64,000 nucleotides of DNA from Novosphingobium cyanobacteriorum (GCF_029436685.1 NZ_JAROCY010000013.1:86275-150274); one strand, 5' to 3'. Positions 12,001 to 18,954 are shown, numbered from the stretch's first letter. Program-made: numbers and translations. Notes: generated by a model from the sequence alone, not told the origin.

Positions 12001-12370
12001 ATCGCTCGATGTCGAACCTTCGAGCGTGATCCTGCTTGCCCCGGTGGGCACGGTGGATGCGGGCGATGCCGGCGTGCGCGCATCGGGCGACGTTTTCGTG
12101 GCCGCGGCGCGGGTGGCGAACGCCGATAACTTCAAGGTTGGCGGCACTTCGGTGGGCGTGCCGACGACGGCTGTGGTTGCGGCGCCGGCAGTGCCGGCCA
12201 GCGCCACGGCAGCCGTTGCCGCCACCGCCGCGCAGGCAGGCGCGCAGCAGAAGAACGACGCCGGCGATCGCCAGTCGATCATCCGTGTCGACGTGCTCGG
12301 CTATGTCGGCCCGGACAGCGACACCTGCCCCAGTGGCAAGCGGGATGCCGACGGCAGGTGCGCGAACTGA
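2..12370 (+). CDS. Filamentous haemagglutinin-family exoprotein, 5' partial
   Basis: The frame is open from the first base, so the N-terminus (signal peptide and any two-partner-secretion domain) lies upstream; 4122 residues are visible up to the TGA at 12368. The protein is almost entirely degenerate beta-helix repeats rich in Gly, Ala, Ser, Thr, Asp and Asn. Recurring patterns are GGxIxL, LxAGRDV, INLRSLDGSI and VDVSG, typical of TpsA/FHA-type adhesins exported by an FhaC-like outer-membrane pore. Cysteines are very rare; the C-terminus ends with a short Cys-containing tail (CPSGKRDADGRC). An OmpH-like gene starts 22 bp downstream, consistent with co-transcription and with periplasmic chaperoning. 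An internal GTG/ATG at 149-157 is not a credible start. Family placement is from repeat architecture; the ligand is unknown. Confidence 0.85.
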   Translation, partial: STLEIGNYAKDATGAADPGNSFTGLTLKERNAAYLENGLLGPSATPTKFVPMITSALAGQGTYSINNAQAAFSDTPEGQVVVDRGATITAGKGGFVILTGPNVSNDGTLTAPEGQVSLQAGRAISYTVSTGDANGVDPDIRGLILRSTTETGGNAVNSGLIEVPRGYISLGADLTGTVINSGLLASTTSVSRNGAISLTAGHVVISAGADPAHAGGIAILEDKNGETVPQGTADSPPNFKASRIEIGGMYVAATTLGAQVGLLGPAQVDFGANAMLLAPGATVSIGGRASQTWDPQDYLAQTHAPLEGSINVADGAVIDVSGIKDVALSAGRNTVQISPLKGNELRDTPNYRDVTTDGSFTLNGKTVYIDPRKSGVRADGVKWIGSPLIEAGSAASQIGVTAAELMTKGGNVTFAVKIVEGAADAASAPNVNIAKGATVDFSGGWVRYDAGWVRESRLIRADGTLVPISQADPNGDYIGLADTYDETQSRFGVSETYSSKALNGAQYEAAYDEGRDAGAMVVRASTGTVDATLHGDAFAGKNQIAAGTPGTAGSAIARDPRKLQSSGQQMPSGGFLRIGSFSGSSGVGLGGDIFVHADGAADLPVGQGAFLLSDRQLSAAGLSALTLQSSGRVTFGTGSKLTLADGGALTVDAGRTITFGGDVTAHGGSIAARTYELNGIVLRSSIATTGSAFTTADDVKHVYAEGEALPNLFDVVVDGTLDVSGKWSNDLLAAGGFTTGKAFTNGGSISLAVAPKVLVGLGESIDTATDAADLTGDLLIRPGALLNVSSGGYVDATGALQLTARGGNVTLLNETVYASLSRTDPLLDNTSTTDLPIGGENQSVTFTPYFLEDASKGVRSALVPSVQRSVIQFDASNFKGFSFGGGGAFTLVAPEISLGGTKVDGKAWLALDFLQQTGFGALNLTAWKSRTFKDLFDNGIAGNSAFLDTTQFVIRDGETLNLSQALLPSVLDPAAASKLIGLQTGGDVTTLVSASIPVDAWDRRAATLSIGGLSELVVEQGGSITGAAGAGITASKLFNQGTIRIMGGSILQRSALPEVLLSRAIGVRDESLGGTGLDSVLGGHAVVDGHVQYAEDATSLVDPTLTNGQLFSISGKDRTVFFLGALDAGTGIRLAEGSVTDLSGGLVVNPRAPVLADGRRMVAGTLYAGGSLRTSAAFFDPSSLLLSSPAYGAGRAQVIKGGTTIDYARAQVGMALQADAGSTIDISGAAASLDVQTGIDSFALTPQWSNGGTISALSGGSLAGATIRAAGGAAQAEGGVLEWLAPTLTQSYAGLVSTSNVLSADQIEDSGFSTLSVRKSLGLSGDVSLKLSKALILSSADSASSSPQERDFQVGVTLLSSGAARIEAPYIRLSSRAQTAPSSLTSAATEGSITFAANTIDLVGGIGFAVPGAGKGSVNFDAAGDIRLTGVAPAVVDVTRQVGLTGGVIATGDLSFKANQVYATTGTGNLQQLIEDRRNGTTNSAALPFLVASVAEGGTVSFASNGGVVPDSPLSAGSWLRVLGAHIRQDGVLRAPLGLLEIGSSSRQRIPGSLTFAPATQDVTFGAGSVTSVSGKGLNVPYGQTTDLTEYYFTPNTNGALTTAPSGQLVLSGGTIDVATGATIDGQGGGDVFAYEFVSGTGGSRDVLSRFNSDSFSANNGLQYADGRQVYAILPVAKAGEIAADDPLYSADYGVGGGDLYGLSAGRTVWLDAAPGIAAGEYLLLPAHYALVPGTLRLVENTAAVAPYAGAAAKLRDGSVVVGGSFGTAGTDFRESERRSFTVQDADSFLKYARIRLTSATDNFDKLADKKDLAKPRAPRDAARFVINPGTAFTADGAFLAGAAAGGRGAQFDIAASAIEIRAAAGGAETPGVLSLTTGTLANLHAESLLIGGVRQDSADGTTRLDVVARDLSVARDVSLALPELILAVGGQDSSLKVAAGASLVATGTLSGSDDGAYVVGYAEGPRLRQDADNTGVGALLRVSSGADRQVERTIDPSLGFSDGAQTALRFGAGAKVAGNALMLNSTGVVGFGEGVSISGKAIDYSSAKISFADNGMDPAIASQLAAADKLSLHSRRVITLGDALPAKFNALTIDAPGLAAGAGDATISAKTLTLGNSGDERATCSASGQAGCGSGASLTLQADQITLGSGMVRTFGFEGGVTLQAAKGLLVEGTGTLAIDDAGDPQRVSLTIRTPFIADHASGKQADLANGGADYAFLTTGKVTVDGTGLTGDLAGVKQAPGSIVSFGALDAEVASLTVNNATIRATAGLVNGWARRDIAVTGSSAILAPGYQTRIGTAADGLLATAGGGTINLRSLDGSITLASTAALTVDNGLGDAGKLILASSHGDIRLGAALNGGIAATAKRKASITLDADRILTGNGEAFGLAGFVSDYGNHFRGDMAIHTGEGDLTLNAGQSLVASSVRLVTDSGRITIAGTIDTSGDDVSALKMSDPAYAAARVNGGDIALYGADGVSLAATARLDTGTSGYSALDSRQASAGDVTIGISAQGAGISIVQGAVIDVSAARTQDRLVAVTVKDPTTLNQSTAYRLAAGDLGGSVVFRAPLVNGAVDIDPKGTIKGAASLQIEAFKRFDLDAIADAGKFSGVTRSRGAIHLDAGATGLPNFLADTGSKGAMAEFIRNFSVRLKHGGDLTGYRLRPEAELVSASNVVIDSNINLGAGQITDYAGALQDGLIKVSPLGPDATGNPRYEVVAGKEGELFAKYVDMTFRVGGAVTGEAGVLTVRTAKDLQVSGSISDGYFAFHDRTDPAYINYQLGGGDRTYHPGVVVDCASGSICDFGLPSYSELIALGRRPSDDDIVKIDLTSGLQGGQATPIFVHSPYSASANSAAANGTGNSIGIGELFPLVDGKAVNSSDIRLTAGADLASADPLAFDRSSKGSVTVSGEKSYRVVARDGGASIGDTLQLGFDDGSGTYLFDNASSFLNGRFADYVDAQTAGDYYTRLDWGSDSDLSDAAKAAAATFFTGHRFIREGGEVVGVYASLAEVAQFLSGDFGKNYGNLNPDLSAEASSAVTFDQSVATYRPVIRTGNGNISIAAAGDIDLVGSSKVVYRDASGSSRDAGGAPYEAEFSSAQVGGAAIYTAGTRLPTIGLSGRIVADPASPEKLDYIPSPQGLLDFAPVLAGNGGDVSLEAGRDVIGRRDIWSEAFLGEGTEIDTEMPGYEAGTSTFDPAHIGGSSQRWRVGAVGLDTRIGVVSQLFGSGVGALAGGDVMVRAARDVADLTIALDNSIVTDRTAAGARTLASTGSGNLTLQAGRDMLGGQVDIASGVGRLDIGRAVGSAGETLTGGSYDDQIPNADIRNLLRIRVADSNVSLAARGSVVIGGIGALGAEQAGAGLNSQLNSAGFFSPVAGVSASTVGKLSLVQNRKEMRVAFMDVDTSISSASFLRGYVLPPSLALSSLSSDLAFGNGIASLQYPSRYGQLSLVAGGNMGSFALSMSDANPSDLPGAFTVASFDGFAGNAFRLGGLGFTFGSVVGPTDDVTLRLYHDRNVTHADDTTPAQIYAGGSISSVQLALPKAARVNAGRDIVDFYFEGQNVRSSDVTSIVAGRDITATSNLPPLGSSASGRPFVNVTNIVLGGPGSLLVQAGRDLGPFLNSVTVGGVSYGGGIRTIGNEANPWLGGQGADIYALFGVANGADYDALSSTYLDPANLAKLDGDLFVQVSDSAGNKSPDRAKPIYAAKLALWLKDNAPDLFASALPGATGKSDSAIANLAYGSYDKLYAAFTTGLSQERQRQFLIKEVYFGELTAPADPNGPSYQQYVRGYRAIQTLFPASAGYTDNLATFETDPSTVSEAHPLGEATKKLVDGQPAVATRVITGNVDLRLATIQTSRGGTIDILGPGGDFIAGSVVRTSQQAASKSTPLGSTGLFNIRNGAALSVSPVRISSIPIGYEGVLSLRGGEIQSFTDGDFRLNQSRLFTLSGGDVTMWSSNGDLNAGQGPKTASNFPPVVLRFDPNAFAEVDSAGSVSGAGIAAFRPSLDVEPSSVILLAPVGTVDAGDAGVRASGDVFVAAARVANADNFKVGGTSVGVPTTAVVAAPAVPASATAAVAATAAQAGAQQKNDAGDRQSIIRVDVLGYVGPDSDTCPSGKRDADGRCAN

Positions 12371-12392
12371 TCAGCATGAGAGAGTGCAGGAC

Positions 12393-13013
12393 ATGACCGT
12401 TTCAACCGTTCTTCGCAGCAGCATGGCTTGTGCCCTGGCCACGATGATGGCCTCCGGTCCCGCTATGGCGCAGGCCCCCGCGGCCGTCGATGCCGGGCAG
12501 GGTCTTGGCGGTCCGGTGGTGCCTGGGGTCTGCCTGATCTCGCGCGAGGCGGTGCTGGCCAACAGCAAGGTGGGCATCGCGGCGGCGGCGCGGGTTCGGC
12601 AGCTGGCACAGGAAGCGCAGGCTGAGGTCGATGCCGAGCGCAAGCCGCTCGAGGCCCAGGCTGCAGCCTTGCAGGCACAGGCCGCGACGCTGACGGCGGA
12701 CCAGCGCCGCGCGCAGGAGAAGGCGCTTTCCGAGAGGTTCGCGCCGATTCAGGCGAAGGCGGAACTGCGTTCGCGCGAAATCGACCGCACCCGGGCCAAG
12801 GCGATCGACACCATTGCCGCCCAGACCCAGCCGGTCATCGCGGCGGTCTATAAACAGCACAATTGCGGGCTGCTGTTTGACCGCGCCGTCGCTCTCGGTG
12901 GCAACTTCGGCAACGATCTGACGGTCGAAGTGGTGCGGGCGCTGGATGCGCGGGTGACCACGATAGACTTCAAGCGCGAGGACCTTTCCGGGCAGCCCGC
13001 ACCCAAGCGCTGA
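12393..13013 (+). CDS. OmpH/Skp-like periplasmic protein
   Basis: A 206-residue protein. I chose the ATG at 12393 because it gives a clean signal peptide (hydrophobic core LRSSMACALATMMASGPAMA followed by an AxA-type cleavage site at about residue 27). An in-frame extension further upstream would overlap the adhesin gene. The mature part has VCLISREAVLANSKVGIAAA, resembling the OmpH/Skp start, then a long Ala/Gln/Glu/Arg-rich coiled coil (about residues 65-145) and a compact C-terminus. Skp/OmpH proteins are trimeric holdase chaperones for outer-membrane proteins. It lies 22 bp behind the giant adhesin gene, so a dedicated chaperone role for that secretion system is plausible but inferred. 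A terminator follows at 13031. Confidence 0.75.
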   Translation: MTVSTVLRSSMACALATMMASGPAMAQAPAAVDAGQGLGGPVVPGVCLISREAVLANSKVGIAAAARVRQLAQEAQAEVDAERKPLEAQAAALQAQAATLTADQRRAQEKALSERFAPIQAKAELRSREIDRTRAKAIDTIAAQTQPVIAAVYKQHNCGLLFDRAVALGGNFGNDLTVEVVRALDARVTTIDFKREDLSGQPAPKR

Positions 13014-13030
13014 ACCAAGGGAATCAACCA

Positions 13031-13067
13031 CGGGAAGGGCGGTTCGGGCCGTCCTTCCCGTTTTATT
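13031..13067 (+). terminator. Rho-independent terminator after the OmpH-like gene
   Basis: A GC-rich stem starts 17 bp after the stop codon. The left arm CGGGAAGGGCGG pairs with CCGTCCTTCCCG around a TTCG loop and is followed directly by a T-rich run (TTTTATTTT). It separates the adhesin/OmpH unit from the PstS-like gene. Confidence 0.85.
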
Positions 13068-13161
13068 TTCGGCAGTTGTGACACGTGTTCGTGCCGTAAC
13101 GGGGCGTGGCCAACGGACTTCCTTGCCAATTCCTTCGCGGCCCCTGCGGGATGCGACATAT

Positions 13162-13179
13162 TCCTCACAAAACTGTCAC
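13162..13179 (+). promoter_or_regulatory. Candidate Pho box upstream of the PstS-like gene
   Basis: TCCTCAC-AAAA-CTGTCAC matches the PhoB direct-repeat layout (7-4-7; consensus half-site CTGTCAT/C). The second half-site is exact and the first matches in its TCA core. It lies about 205 bp before the ATG at 13385, in the 371-bp gap between the terminator at 13031 and that gene. I see no other gene in this gap. The weak first half makes this a candidate only. Confidence 0.4.
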
Positions 13180-13384
13180 CGCCAAAAAATAGAGGGGACC
13201 CCAGGGACGAATCGGACCCCGAATGCGCAACGCGGTCTACATCGCGCAGTGCAGTCAAAGTTCGTGAATCCCGTGCTGTATGTCCGAATAAGTTCATGCA
13301 GCGGAAGAGTTTTTCTTCATGAAGTGCTCGTCCTACCATCGCAGGGGGATGGGAATAAGAGCCGATCTTGAAAAGGGGTAAGTA

Positions 13385-15370
13385 ATGAACACTTTCCAGA
13401 AGTCGCAGCTGCTTGCGGCGTCGGCAGTTGCCGCGCTCGTCGGTGGCACCGCCCAGGCCCAGGTCACCTATCCGACCGCTGAACTGCACGCCATGGGCGC
13501 CTCGTCGGTGGCCGTTGTGCTTCCGCGCGAACTGAACTGCGTCGGCCCGGCCGGTACCAAGAACAACGTCGGCAAGAACGACGGCACTTCGGCGCCGATC
13601 ACCGAAGGCGCCTACACCGGCACCGACGCTCCGTTCGACTGCGCCACGCAGGCGATCCAGCCCAACGTCGGCGGCAAGTACATCTCGACCGGTTCGGGTG
13701 GCGGCAAGACCGCGTGGAAGAACATCGATGCTTCGGCGTTCTTCACCGGCGCGGCTGGCGCGATCTTCCCGTCGGCCTTCGGCACGACCTGGTCGAACCC
13801 GCACTTCGTGATGTCGGACTCGCCGCTGTCGACGTCTGAACTGTCCTCGTTCGCCGCGGCTTCAACCGCGAAGAAGGCCGGCGCCGCGATCCAGTTCCCG
13901 CTCTACGTCCTGCCGGTGGCGCTCGCCTACAACCCGGTCTACGGCGTGAAGACGAACCCCGACAGCTCCACCACCAACCTGTCGTTCAACATCGGTCAGC
14001 CGGTGTCGGTCGCCGGAAACGTGGTTGGCGGCCTGCGCCTGTCGAAGAAGGTCTACTGCGGCATCTTCAACGGCTACATCACCAACTGGAACGACGCCAA
14101 GATCACCGCGCTGAACCTGAAGATCGTCAACAAGAAGTCGGTTGCCGTCTCGCTCAAGGACGCCAACGACACCGACGCCCGCTGGAATGCGGACGGCGTT
14201 CCCATCCGTCTCGTCGGCCGTCTCGACAAGTCCGGCACCACCGACATCTTCACGCGCCACATGGCTGCCACCTGCGGCGCCTCGCTCGACGTGGGCCAGG
14301 CCAACAAGTACCTGAACGCGGCCGAAACCCTGCCGTACTCGGCTGCTTCGGGCATCGACCTGACCAAGGAACGTTCGGACACGAACTACAAGCCTTCGGT
14401 TTCAACCGCTTCGCTGGCCGGCACCGCCGACATGATCTCGGGCGTCATCTTTGACGGCACCGTGATCCGGAGCGGCCGCCTGCCCGATGGTTCGGCCGGT
14501 TCGTACACCGAAACGCCGGGCAAGTTCATCGTGGCCGACGGTTCGGGCAAGGTCGCCGGTGCGATCAACCTGGCGGCTGACAAGGCTTCGGCCAGCGACG
14601 CCACCGTGCTGCTGAACGGCAAGATCGGCTACATCGGTGCCGACTTCGTCCGTCCGGCCGCCAGCCAGACGCTGCACGCGGCTGCTCTGGAACAGGGGAC
14701 TTCGAACGCCACCAAGAAGCCGGTCTTCCTGCTGCCGACCGCTCTGAACGCCCAGGCAGCGTTCGGTACGAAGATCCTGCCGCCGCAGTCCGACAAGGGC
14801 GGCAAGTACGTGAAGACCGGCACCCTGCTGCGTTCGAACCCGGCTGACTGGTACAACGCGCTCTACAACGGTGACTCGACCCTGGCGAACGCCCCGGTCG
14901 GCTACCCGATCACGGGCACGACCCAGTTTGTCACCGGCACCTGCTTCGCCGACCCGAAGGTCCGCAACGCTCTGGTCGCCTTCCTCAACGCCTCGCTCGG
15001 CAACCTCAAGTTCACGTCTGCCAACGCGAAGCTTTCGGCTGACACCTTCACCGGCGTGAAGGCTGCGAAGCAGGGCATCAAGGCTTCGATGGGCATCGCT
15101 CCGCTGCCCAAGGCCTGGAAGGTCGCGATCACGCAAACCTTCCTTGAGAAGTCGAAGAACAAGGCTGCCGACGGTGCGCTGCTTGGCGATGCCAACCTGT
15201 ACATCCAGGCCGGCCTGCCCACCAAGGGTGGCCTCGGCAAGGTGAACGTCGACCTGAACGCTGTTGGCGCAACTCCGCTGCCGACCAGCAACCCGTACGT
15301 GCTGAACGGCAAGTCGGGCAAGACCGAAGCCGCTCCGAACCCGGGCTGCACCGCCGGTCTGGGCCTCTGA
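13385..15370 (+). CDS. Secreted PstS-like substrate-binding protein
   Basis: 661 residues. There is a clear signal peptide (MNTFQKSQLLAASAVAALVGG... ending AQAQ, cleavage near residue 26) and a GGGGT-type ribosome site 8 bp before the ATG. The middle carries hallmarks of PstS/DING phosphate-binding proteins: CGIFNGYITNWNDAKITALN (about residues 221-240) and PIRLVGRLDKSGTTDIFTRH (about 274-293). In PstS the second of these is the SGT phosphate-binding loop. It is much longer than classical PstS (about 350 aa), and no pstCAB genes follow, so it probably is not the binding protein of an ordinary Pst transporter. It may be a surface or secreted phosphate-binding or DING-like protein. Location beside a giant adhesin and a candidate Pho box supports phosphate-linked surface biology. 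Terminator at 15398. Confidence 0.75.
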   Translation: MNTFQKSQLLAASAVAALVGGTAQAQVTYPTAELHAMGASSVAVVLPRELNCVGPAGTKNNVGKNDGTSAPITEGAYTGTDAPFDCATQAIQPNVGGKYISTGSGGGKTAWKNIDASAFFTGAAGAIFPSAFGTTWSNPHFVMSDSPLSTSELSSFAAASTAKKAGAAIQFPLYVLPVALAYNPVYGVKTNPDSSTTNLSFNIGQPVSVAGNVVGGLRLSKKVYCGIFNGYITNWNDAKITALNLKIVNKKSVAVSLKDANDTDARWNADGVPIRLVGRLDKSGTTDIFTRHMAATCGASLDVGQANKYLNAAETLPYSAASGIDLTKERSDTNYKPSVSTASLAGTADMISGVIFDGTVIRSGRLPDGSAGSYTETPGKFIVADGSGKVAGAINLAADKASASDATVLLNGKIGYIGADFVRPAASQTLHAAALEQGTSNATKKPVFLLPTALNAQAAFGTKILPPQSDKGGKYVKTGTLLRSNPADWYNALYNGDSTLANAPVGYPITGTTQFVTGTCFADPKVRNALVAFLNASLGNLKFTSANAKLSADTFTGVKAAKQGIKASMGIAPLPKAWKVAITQTFLEKSKNKAADGALLGDANLYIQAGLPTKGGLGKVNVDLNAVGATPLPTSNPYVLNGKSGKTEAAPNPGCTAGLGL

Positions 15371-15397
15371 TCGACTTCTCGATCACCTGAATGCGAA

Positions 15398-15425
15398 CGG
15401 CCCCGGAGCAATCCGGGGCCGTTTT
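15398..15425. terminator. Rho-independent terminator between convergent genes
   Basis: CGGCCCCGGA pairs with TCCGGGGCCG around a GCAA (GNRA) loop, followed by TTTT. It lies 27 bp after the PstS-like stop and 18 bp past the end of the convergent minus-strand gene, so it can serve the plus-strand gene and possibly both. Confidence 0.85.
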
Positions 15426-15442
15426 GCATTGCCGTCCTGAAT

Positions 15443-16126
15443 TCAGCGGCGCGACCAGCCGACGTGGTTGGGGTTCTTCAGCGCATTGGCGAGCAATTCC
15501 GCCATCGACATGCCCTTCGGCGCTTCGCCCGGCAGGGACGGCGCACCCTCGATCAGATCATGCAGTTCCTTCTTGGTCAGCAATCCGCCGCGGACAGGCC
15601 CCATCGGTGGGGCAATGATGCTCAGCAACAGGGAGCGGCGGAGCGGGAAGACCTGGGCCGGTTGTTCGGTCTCGCCATCGACCGGCGTGATCATGCTCGC
15701 CTGCCCGAAGCCGGCGCCGATTGACGTCAGGGCGTCACTGTCTTCGCCCGCGATGCTGACGAGGGGCATGGTCATCGTGGCCGGCAGAAAGGCAGGCTGC
15801 GGCGCGTTGAAAGGTGAGGCTTCGGTGGGCCCGATCATGACAGCCCGCGTCCAGCTGGCCGGTTGCGAGCGTGATGGCGCCGGAGCGATCGGGCGTGCTG
15901 GCGGGGCAGGCTGGCACCAAGCCACCGATGCCGTTTCGAGGATCGAATCCTCGCAGGCGCTGGATGCCTCTCCAAAGTCCACTTCGGCAGCCATCGCCCA
16001 GGCTGACGGAGGCCCCGCGTGCGCATCGGGTGCACAAATGGTGGAAGCAGCCATCGCCAGGAGCAGCTGGGCAGCAGTGGAAGCAGCCGGCGCACCGGGC
16101 CGGAGCGATCGCAGGGTAAAGCGCAC
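15443..16126 (-). CDS. Hypothetical exported protein
   Basis: 227 residues, family not recognised. The N-terminus looks like a long signal peptide (basic MRFTLRSLR, hydrophobic AAQLLLAMAAS, then DAHAG as the likely cleavage region near residue 38). The mature protein has three cysteines (CEDS, WCQP region), a Pro/Ala-rich stretch, and a short conserved-looking C-terminal segment (LTKKELHDLIEGAP, GMSMAELLANALKNP). A plus-strand frame of similar size overlaps it, but that one has no credible start or signal. Convergent with the PstS-like gene, sharing the terminator at 15398. A periplasmic or surface location is inferred from the leader only. Confidence 0.55.
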   Translation of the reverse strand: MRFTLRSLRPGAPAASTAAQLLLAMAASTICAPDAHAGPPSAWAMAAEVDFGEASSACEDSILETASVAWCQPAPPARPIAPAPSRSQPASWTRAVMIGPTEASPFNAPQPAFLPATMTMPLVSIAGEDSDALTSIGAGFGQASMITPVDGETEQPAQVFPLRRSLLLSIIAPPMGPVRGGLLTKKELHDLIEGAPSLPGEAPKGMSMAELLANALKNPNHVGWSRR

Positions 16127-16275
16127 GATTGAGCCGCCTTTGCAAAGCCTTGAGCCCTGCGAGGCTTAAGCGCTGCCCGATTTCGGGCCGGCCAAGACGG
16201 AATAAGGGCGAATACGATGCGCGGCGGGAGGTACGGTCTTCAACCTGTAACCTCGCGTCGGCACCGGCATGCGCG

Positions 16276-16941
16276 ATGGCTCGACGCTCCTTCCACTTTG
16301 CCATGGGCCTTGCAGCCGCCGTTCTCGGAACCGCGGCGCATGCGGGTGAACAGGCCGAGTGCGCGCGCATGGCCGGATCACGCCTGTGCCGCTTGGTGGC
16401 CGAGCGCCTGCCGCTGTCGATAGATCAGTCCGATTGGACCGTCCCGCCCGGGTGTGATTCCAGCGTTTCTGAACTGGACCTGGGCGAAGGCGAGTGGCTG
16501 TTTTTCATGGGGGCACGCTGCAATGGGTCACCCATCACGCTCAGCGTCGATCCTGACCACGCCGGGCAGCCCGGATTGCGTGCGATCCATGACATCGAAT
16601 CGGGCAGGGTGGTGGCTTATGTGACCGTGGCCGAACCAGACCCGCATGCCCAGATCCTCGCCATTGCGCGGGCGGGCCTTTCACAACATGCGCGAAGGGC
16701 CTGCGCGATCGGCACTTCGCCGGTGGCAGGCGTGCCGGATGGCGCATGGGTGCTGATCTCCGGCGACAGGAAGCTGCCCGACAGGGACTGCGGTCCTTTT
16801 GGGGCAGGGCCGGATGGAGATGCCTACTGGTTCCAGGTTGGGCGCCATCTGTTTTTCATCCCGCCCGGCAACACGCAGGGCGCGCAACCGTTTGACCCGG
16901 CGACGTTCAACGTGGTGCGACTTGCCGATGTCGGCAGTTAA
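16276..16941 (+). CDS. Hypothetical periplasmic protein
   Basis: 221 residues from the ATG at 16276. This start gives a good signal peptide (MARRSFHFAMGLAAAVLG, cleavage after AHA at about residue 23); the frame is open further upstream but that extension has no leader character. The mature part contains scattered cysteines (CARMAGSRLC, CDSS, CNGS, CAIG, DCGPFG) suggesting disulfides, and ends near a hydrophobic HLFFIPPG. No family recognised. Divergent from the minus-strand exported protein. Confidence 0.55.
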   Translation: MARRSFHFAMGLAAAVLGTAAHAGEQAECARMAGSRLCRLVAERLPLSIDQSDWTVPPGCDSSVSELDLGEGEWLFFMGARCNGSPITLSVDPDHAGQPGLRAIHDIESGRVVAYVTVAEPDPHAQILAIARAGLSQHARRACAIGTSPVAGVPDGAWVLISGDRKLPDRDCGPFGAGPDGDAYWFQVGRHLFFIPPGNTQGAQPFDPATFNVVRLADVGS

Positions 16942-17069
16942 GGCGCTGGGCTGCTCCGGAATCGAGGCGGTTAGACAGAGTGCAACATAACTGAAAGTTA
17001 ACATACGCCATTCTGCAAAGTGAGGGTCCTAGGTCCGTCTCCGCCAAGAACATTGTCAGGGGACACAAC

Positions 17070-18926
17070 ATGGCTACCGGACCTTCCACTTCGACCAATC
17101 CGTATCTGCTCGCGCTCGAACCCAATGTGAAGATCACGTCGATCCTCACCACTGGCGATGCGCTGGCCGGCAGCACCACCGGCGTATTCGGCGGCATTCC
17201 CGACGGCATCGGCGCGTTCGACAACGGCGATGGCACTCTGACCGTGGTGGTCAACCACGAGCTGTCGAGCGGCGGCGCGGTGCGCGACCATGGCGGCACG
17301 GGCGCCTACATCGACGCCATCATCGTCGACAAATCGACCCTCGCAGTCGTCAGCGGCGACGATGCGATGAAGACCACATACCTGTGGAACGGCACCAGCT
17401 ATGTCGCTTCCGCCACCAACTTCAGCCGTTTCTGCTCGGGTGATCTGGCCGACAAGTCAGCCTATCTCAACACCGCCACCGGTCTCGGCACCGACGTCCG
17501 CATCTACCTGACGGGCGAAGAATCCGGCGTCGAAGGCCGCGCGATCGCCACGATCATGACCGGCGATCACAAGGGCGAGGCGTTCGAACTGCCCGCGCTG
17601 GGCAACCTTTCGTTCGAGAACCTCACCGCCAATCCCTTTGCGCAGGACAAGACCGTCATCGCCGCCACCGACGATGGCACCAACGGCCAGGTCTATATCT
17701 ACGTGGGTGACAAGCAGGCCACCGGTTCCGACATCGAAAAGGCGGGCCTCGCCAACGGTTCGCTCTATGGCATCAAGGTTGCCGGGATCACCGACGAAGC
17801 CAACGGCACGATCGCGCAGGGCACTTTCTCGCTCGAGAAGATCGACAATGCCGCCAGCAAGACCGGCGCCCAGATCGATGCCGACAGCGAAGCGCAGGGC
17901 GTCACCAGCTTCCTGCGCCCGGAAGACAGCGCCTGGGATCCGCAGAACCCCAACGTGCTCTATTTCCAGACCACCAACAGCTTCTCCGGCCCCTCGCGCC
18001 TCTACAAGGCCGTGTTCACCGACATCGCGCACCCCGAACTGGGCGGAACGATCGAGGCAGTGCTCGATGGCACCGAAGGCCAGAAGATGCTCGACAACCT
18101 GACCGTCGGCAATGGCCACGCCATCCTGCAGGAAGACCCGGGCAATCAGGTCTATGTCTCGCAGGTCTATGACTACAACCTCGCCACCGATTTCAAGCAG
18201 GCCGTGCTGCAGTTCGATCCGGCCCTGTTCACCCCCGGCCTGCCGGGCTTCATCACCCAGGACGAGGAGTCATCGGGCGTGATCGACGTCACCCACCTGC
18301 TGGGTGATGCTGATACCCGCGCCTATCTGCTCGATGCGCAGGTCCACAAGGCCACGGGCAACCCCGCAACCACCGAACCGGGTCAGCTGCTGGTCATGAC
18401 CATCGACGACGTGAAGGACGGCGGCAACGGCAACGACGTGCTCAACGGCGATGGCGCGGCCAACACCATCTCCGGCTTCAATGGTAACGACGTGATCAAG
18501 GGTGGTTCGAACGACGACACCCTGTTCGGCAACAACGGCAACGACGTGCTCGACGGCATGACTGGCAACGACGTGCTCGTCGGCGGTCGCGGCGACGATC
18601 GCCTGACCGGTGGCGCCGGCAACGATGTGTTCGACTACAGCCGCCTTGAAGACGGCAAGAAGGCGCCTGCCGGCAACGACACGATCACCGACTTCGCCCA
18701 TGGCCAGGACGTGATCCTGCTGGCGCAGGGCGTGTGGTTCAAGGGCGAGGTCCACGGTGACTTCAACATCGACGGCATCGTCGACACGCGCATCACCCTG
18801 ACCAATGGCGGCACGATCACCCTGCTCGGCGTCGATCACATCGAACAGGGCGATGTCACCAACACGCTGGTCCCCACGATCAGCCTGTTCGACAAGGCCG
18901 ACAAGTTCGACCTGTTCCACGCCTGA
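17070..18926 (+). CDS. PhoX-like (DUF839) phosphatase with RTX calcium-binding repeats
   Basis: 618 residues; AGGGGA ribosome site 8 bp before the ATG. The N-terminal two thirds resemble the PhoX/DUF839 beta-propeller family: [10 protein letters not shown] (about residues 52-61) matches the family NHE motif, followed by LTGEESG, FENLT and [17 protein letters not shown]. PhoX enzymes are Ca/Fe-dependent alkaline phosphatases. The C-terminal region (about residues 450-525) holds RTX nonapeptides of GGxGxDxLx type ([29 protein letters not shown]), and the last about 90 residues look like a type I secretion signal region. There is no N-terminal signal peptide, which fits type I rather than Tat export. 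A terminator follows at 18955. Catalytic activity is inferred from family; the full metal-ligand set was not checked. Confidence 0.75.
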   Translation: MATGPSTSTNPYLLALEPNVKITSILTTGDALAGSTTGVFGGIPDGIGAFDNGDGTLTVVVNHELSSGGAVRDHGGTGAYIDAIIVDKSTLAVVSGDDAMKTTYLWNGTSYVASATNFSRFCSGDLADKSAYLNTATGLGTDVRIYLTGEESGVEGRAIATIMTGDHKGEAFELPALGNLSFENLTANPFAQDKTVIAATDDGTNGQVYIYVGDKQATGSDIEKAGLANGSLYGIKVAGITDEANGTIAQGTFSLEKIDNAASKTGAQIDADSEAQGVTSFLRPEDSAWDPQNPNVLYFQTTNSFSGPSRLYKAVFTDIAHPELGGTIEAVLDGTEGQKMLDNLTVGNGHAILQEDPGNQVYVSQVYDYNLATDFKQAVLQFDPALFTPGLPGFITQDEESSGVIDVTHLLGDADTRAYLLDAQVHKATGNPATTEPGQLLVMTIDDVKDGGNGNDVLNGDGAANTISGFNGNDVIKGGSNDDTLFGNNGNDVLDGMTGNDVLVGGRGDDRLTGGAGNDVFDYSRLEDGKKAPAGNDTITDFAHGQDVILLAQGVWFKGEVHGDFNIDGIVDTRITLTNGGTITLLGVDHIEQGDVTNTLVPTISLFDKADKFDLFHA

Positions 18927-18954
18927 TCCTTCCGCCGCGGATTACAGGCAATTG

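Noticed and set aside
15468..16169. Plus-strand frame overlapping the exported protein at 15443-16126
   Set aside because: No signal peptide, motif or ribosome site; the minus-strand frame has a leader and a good end position at the shared terminator.
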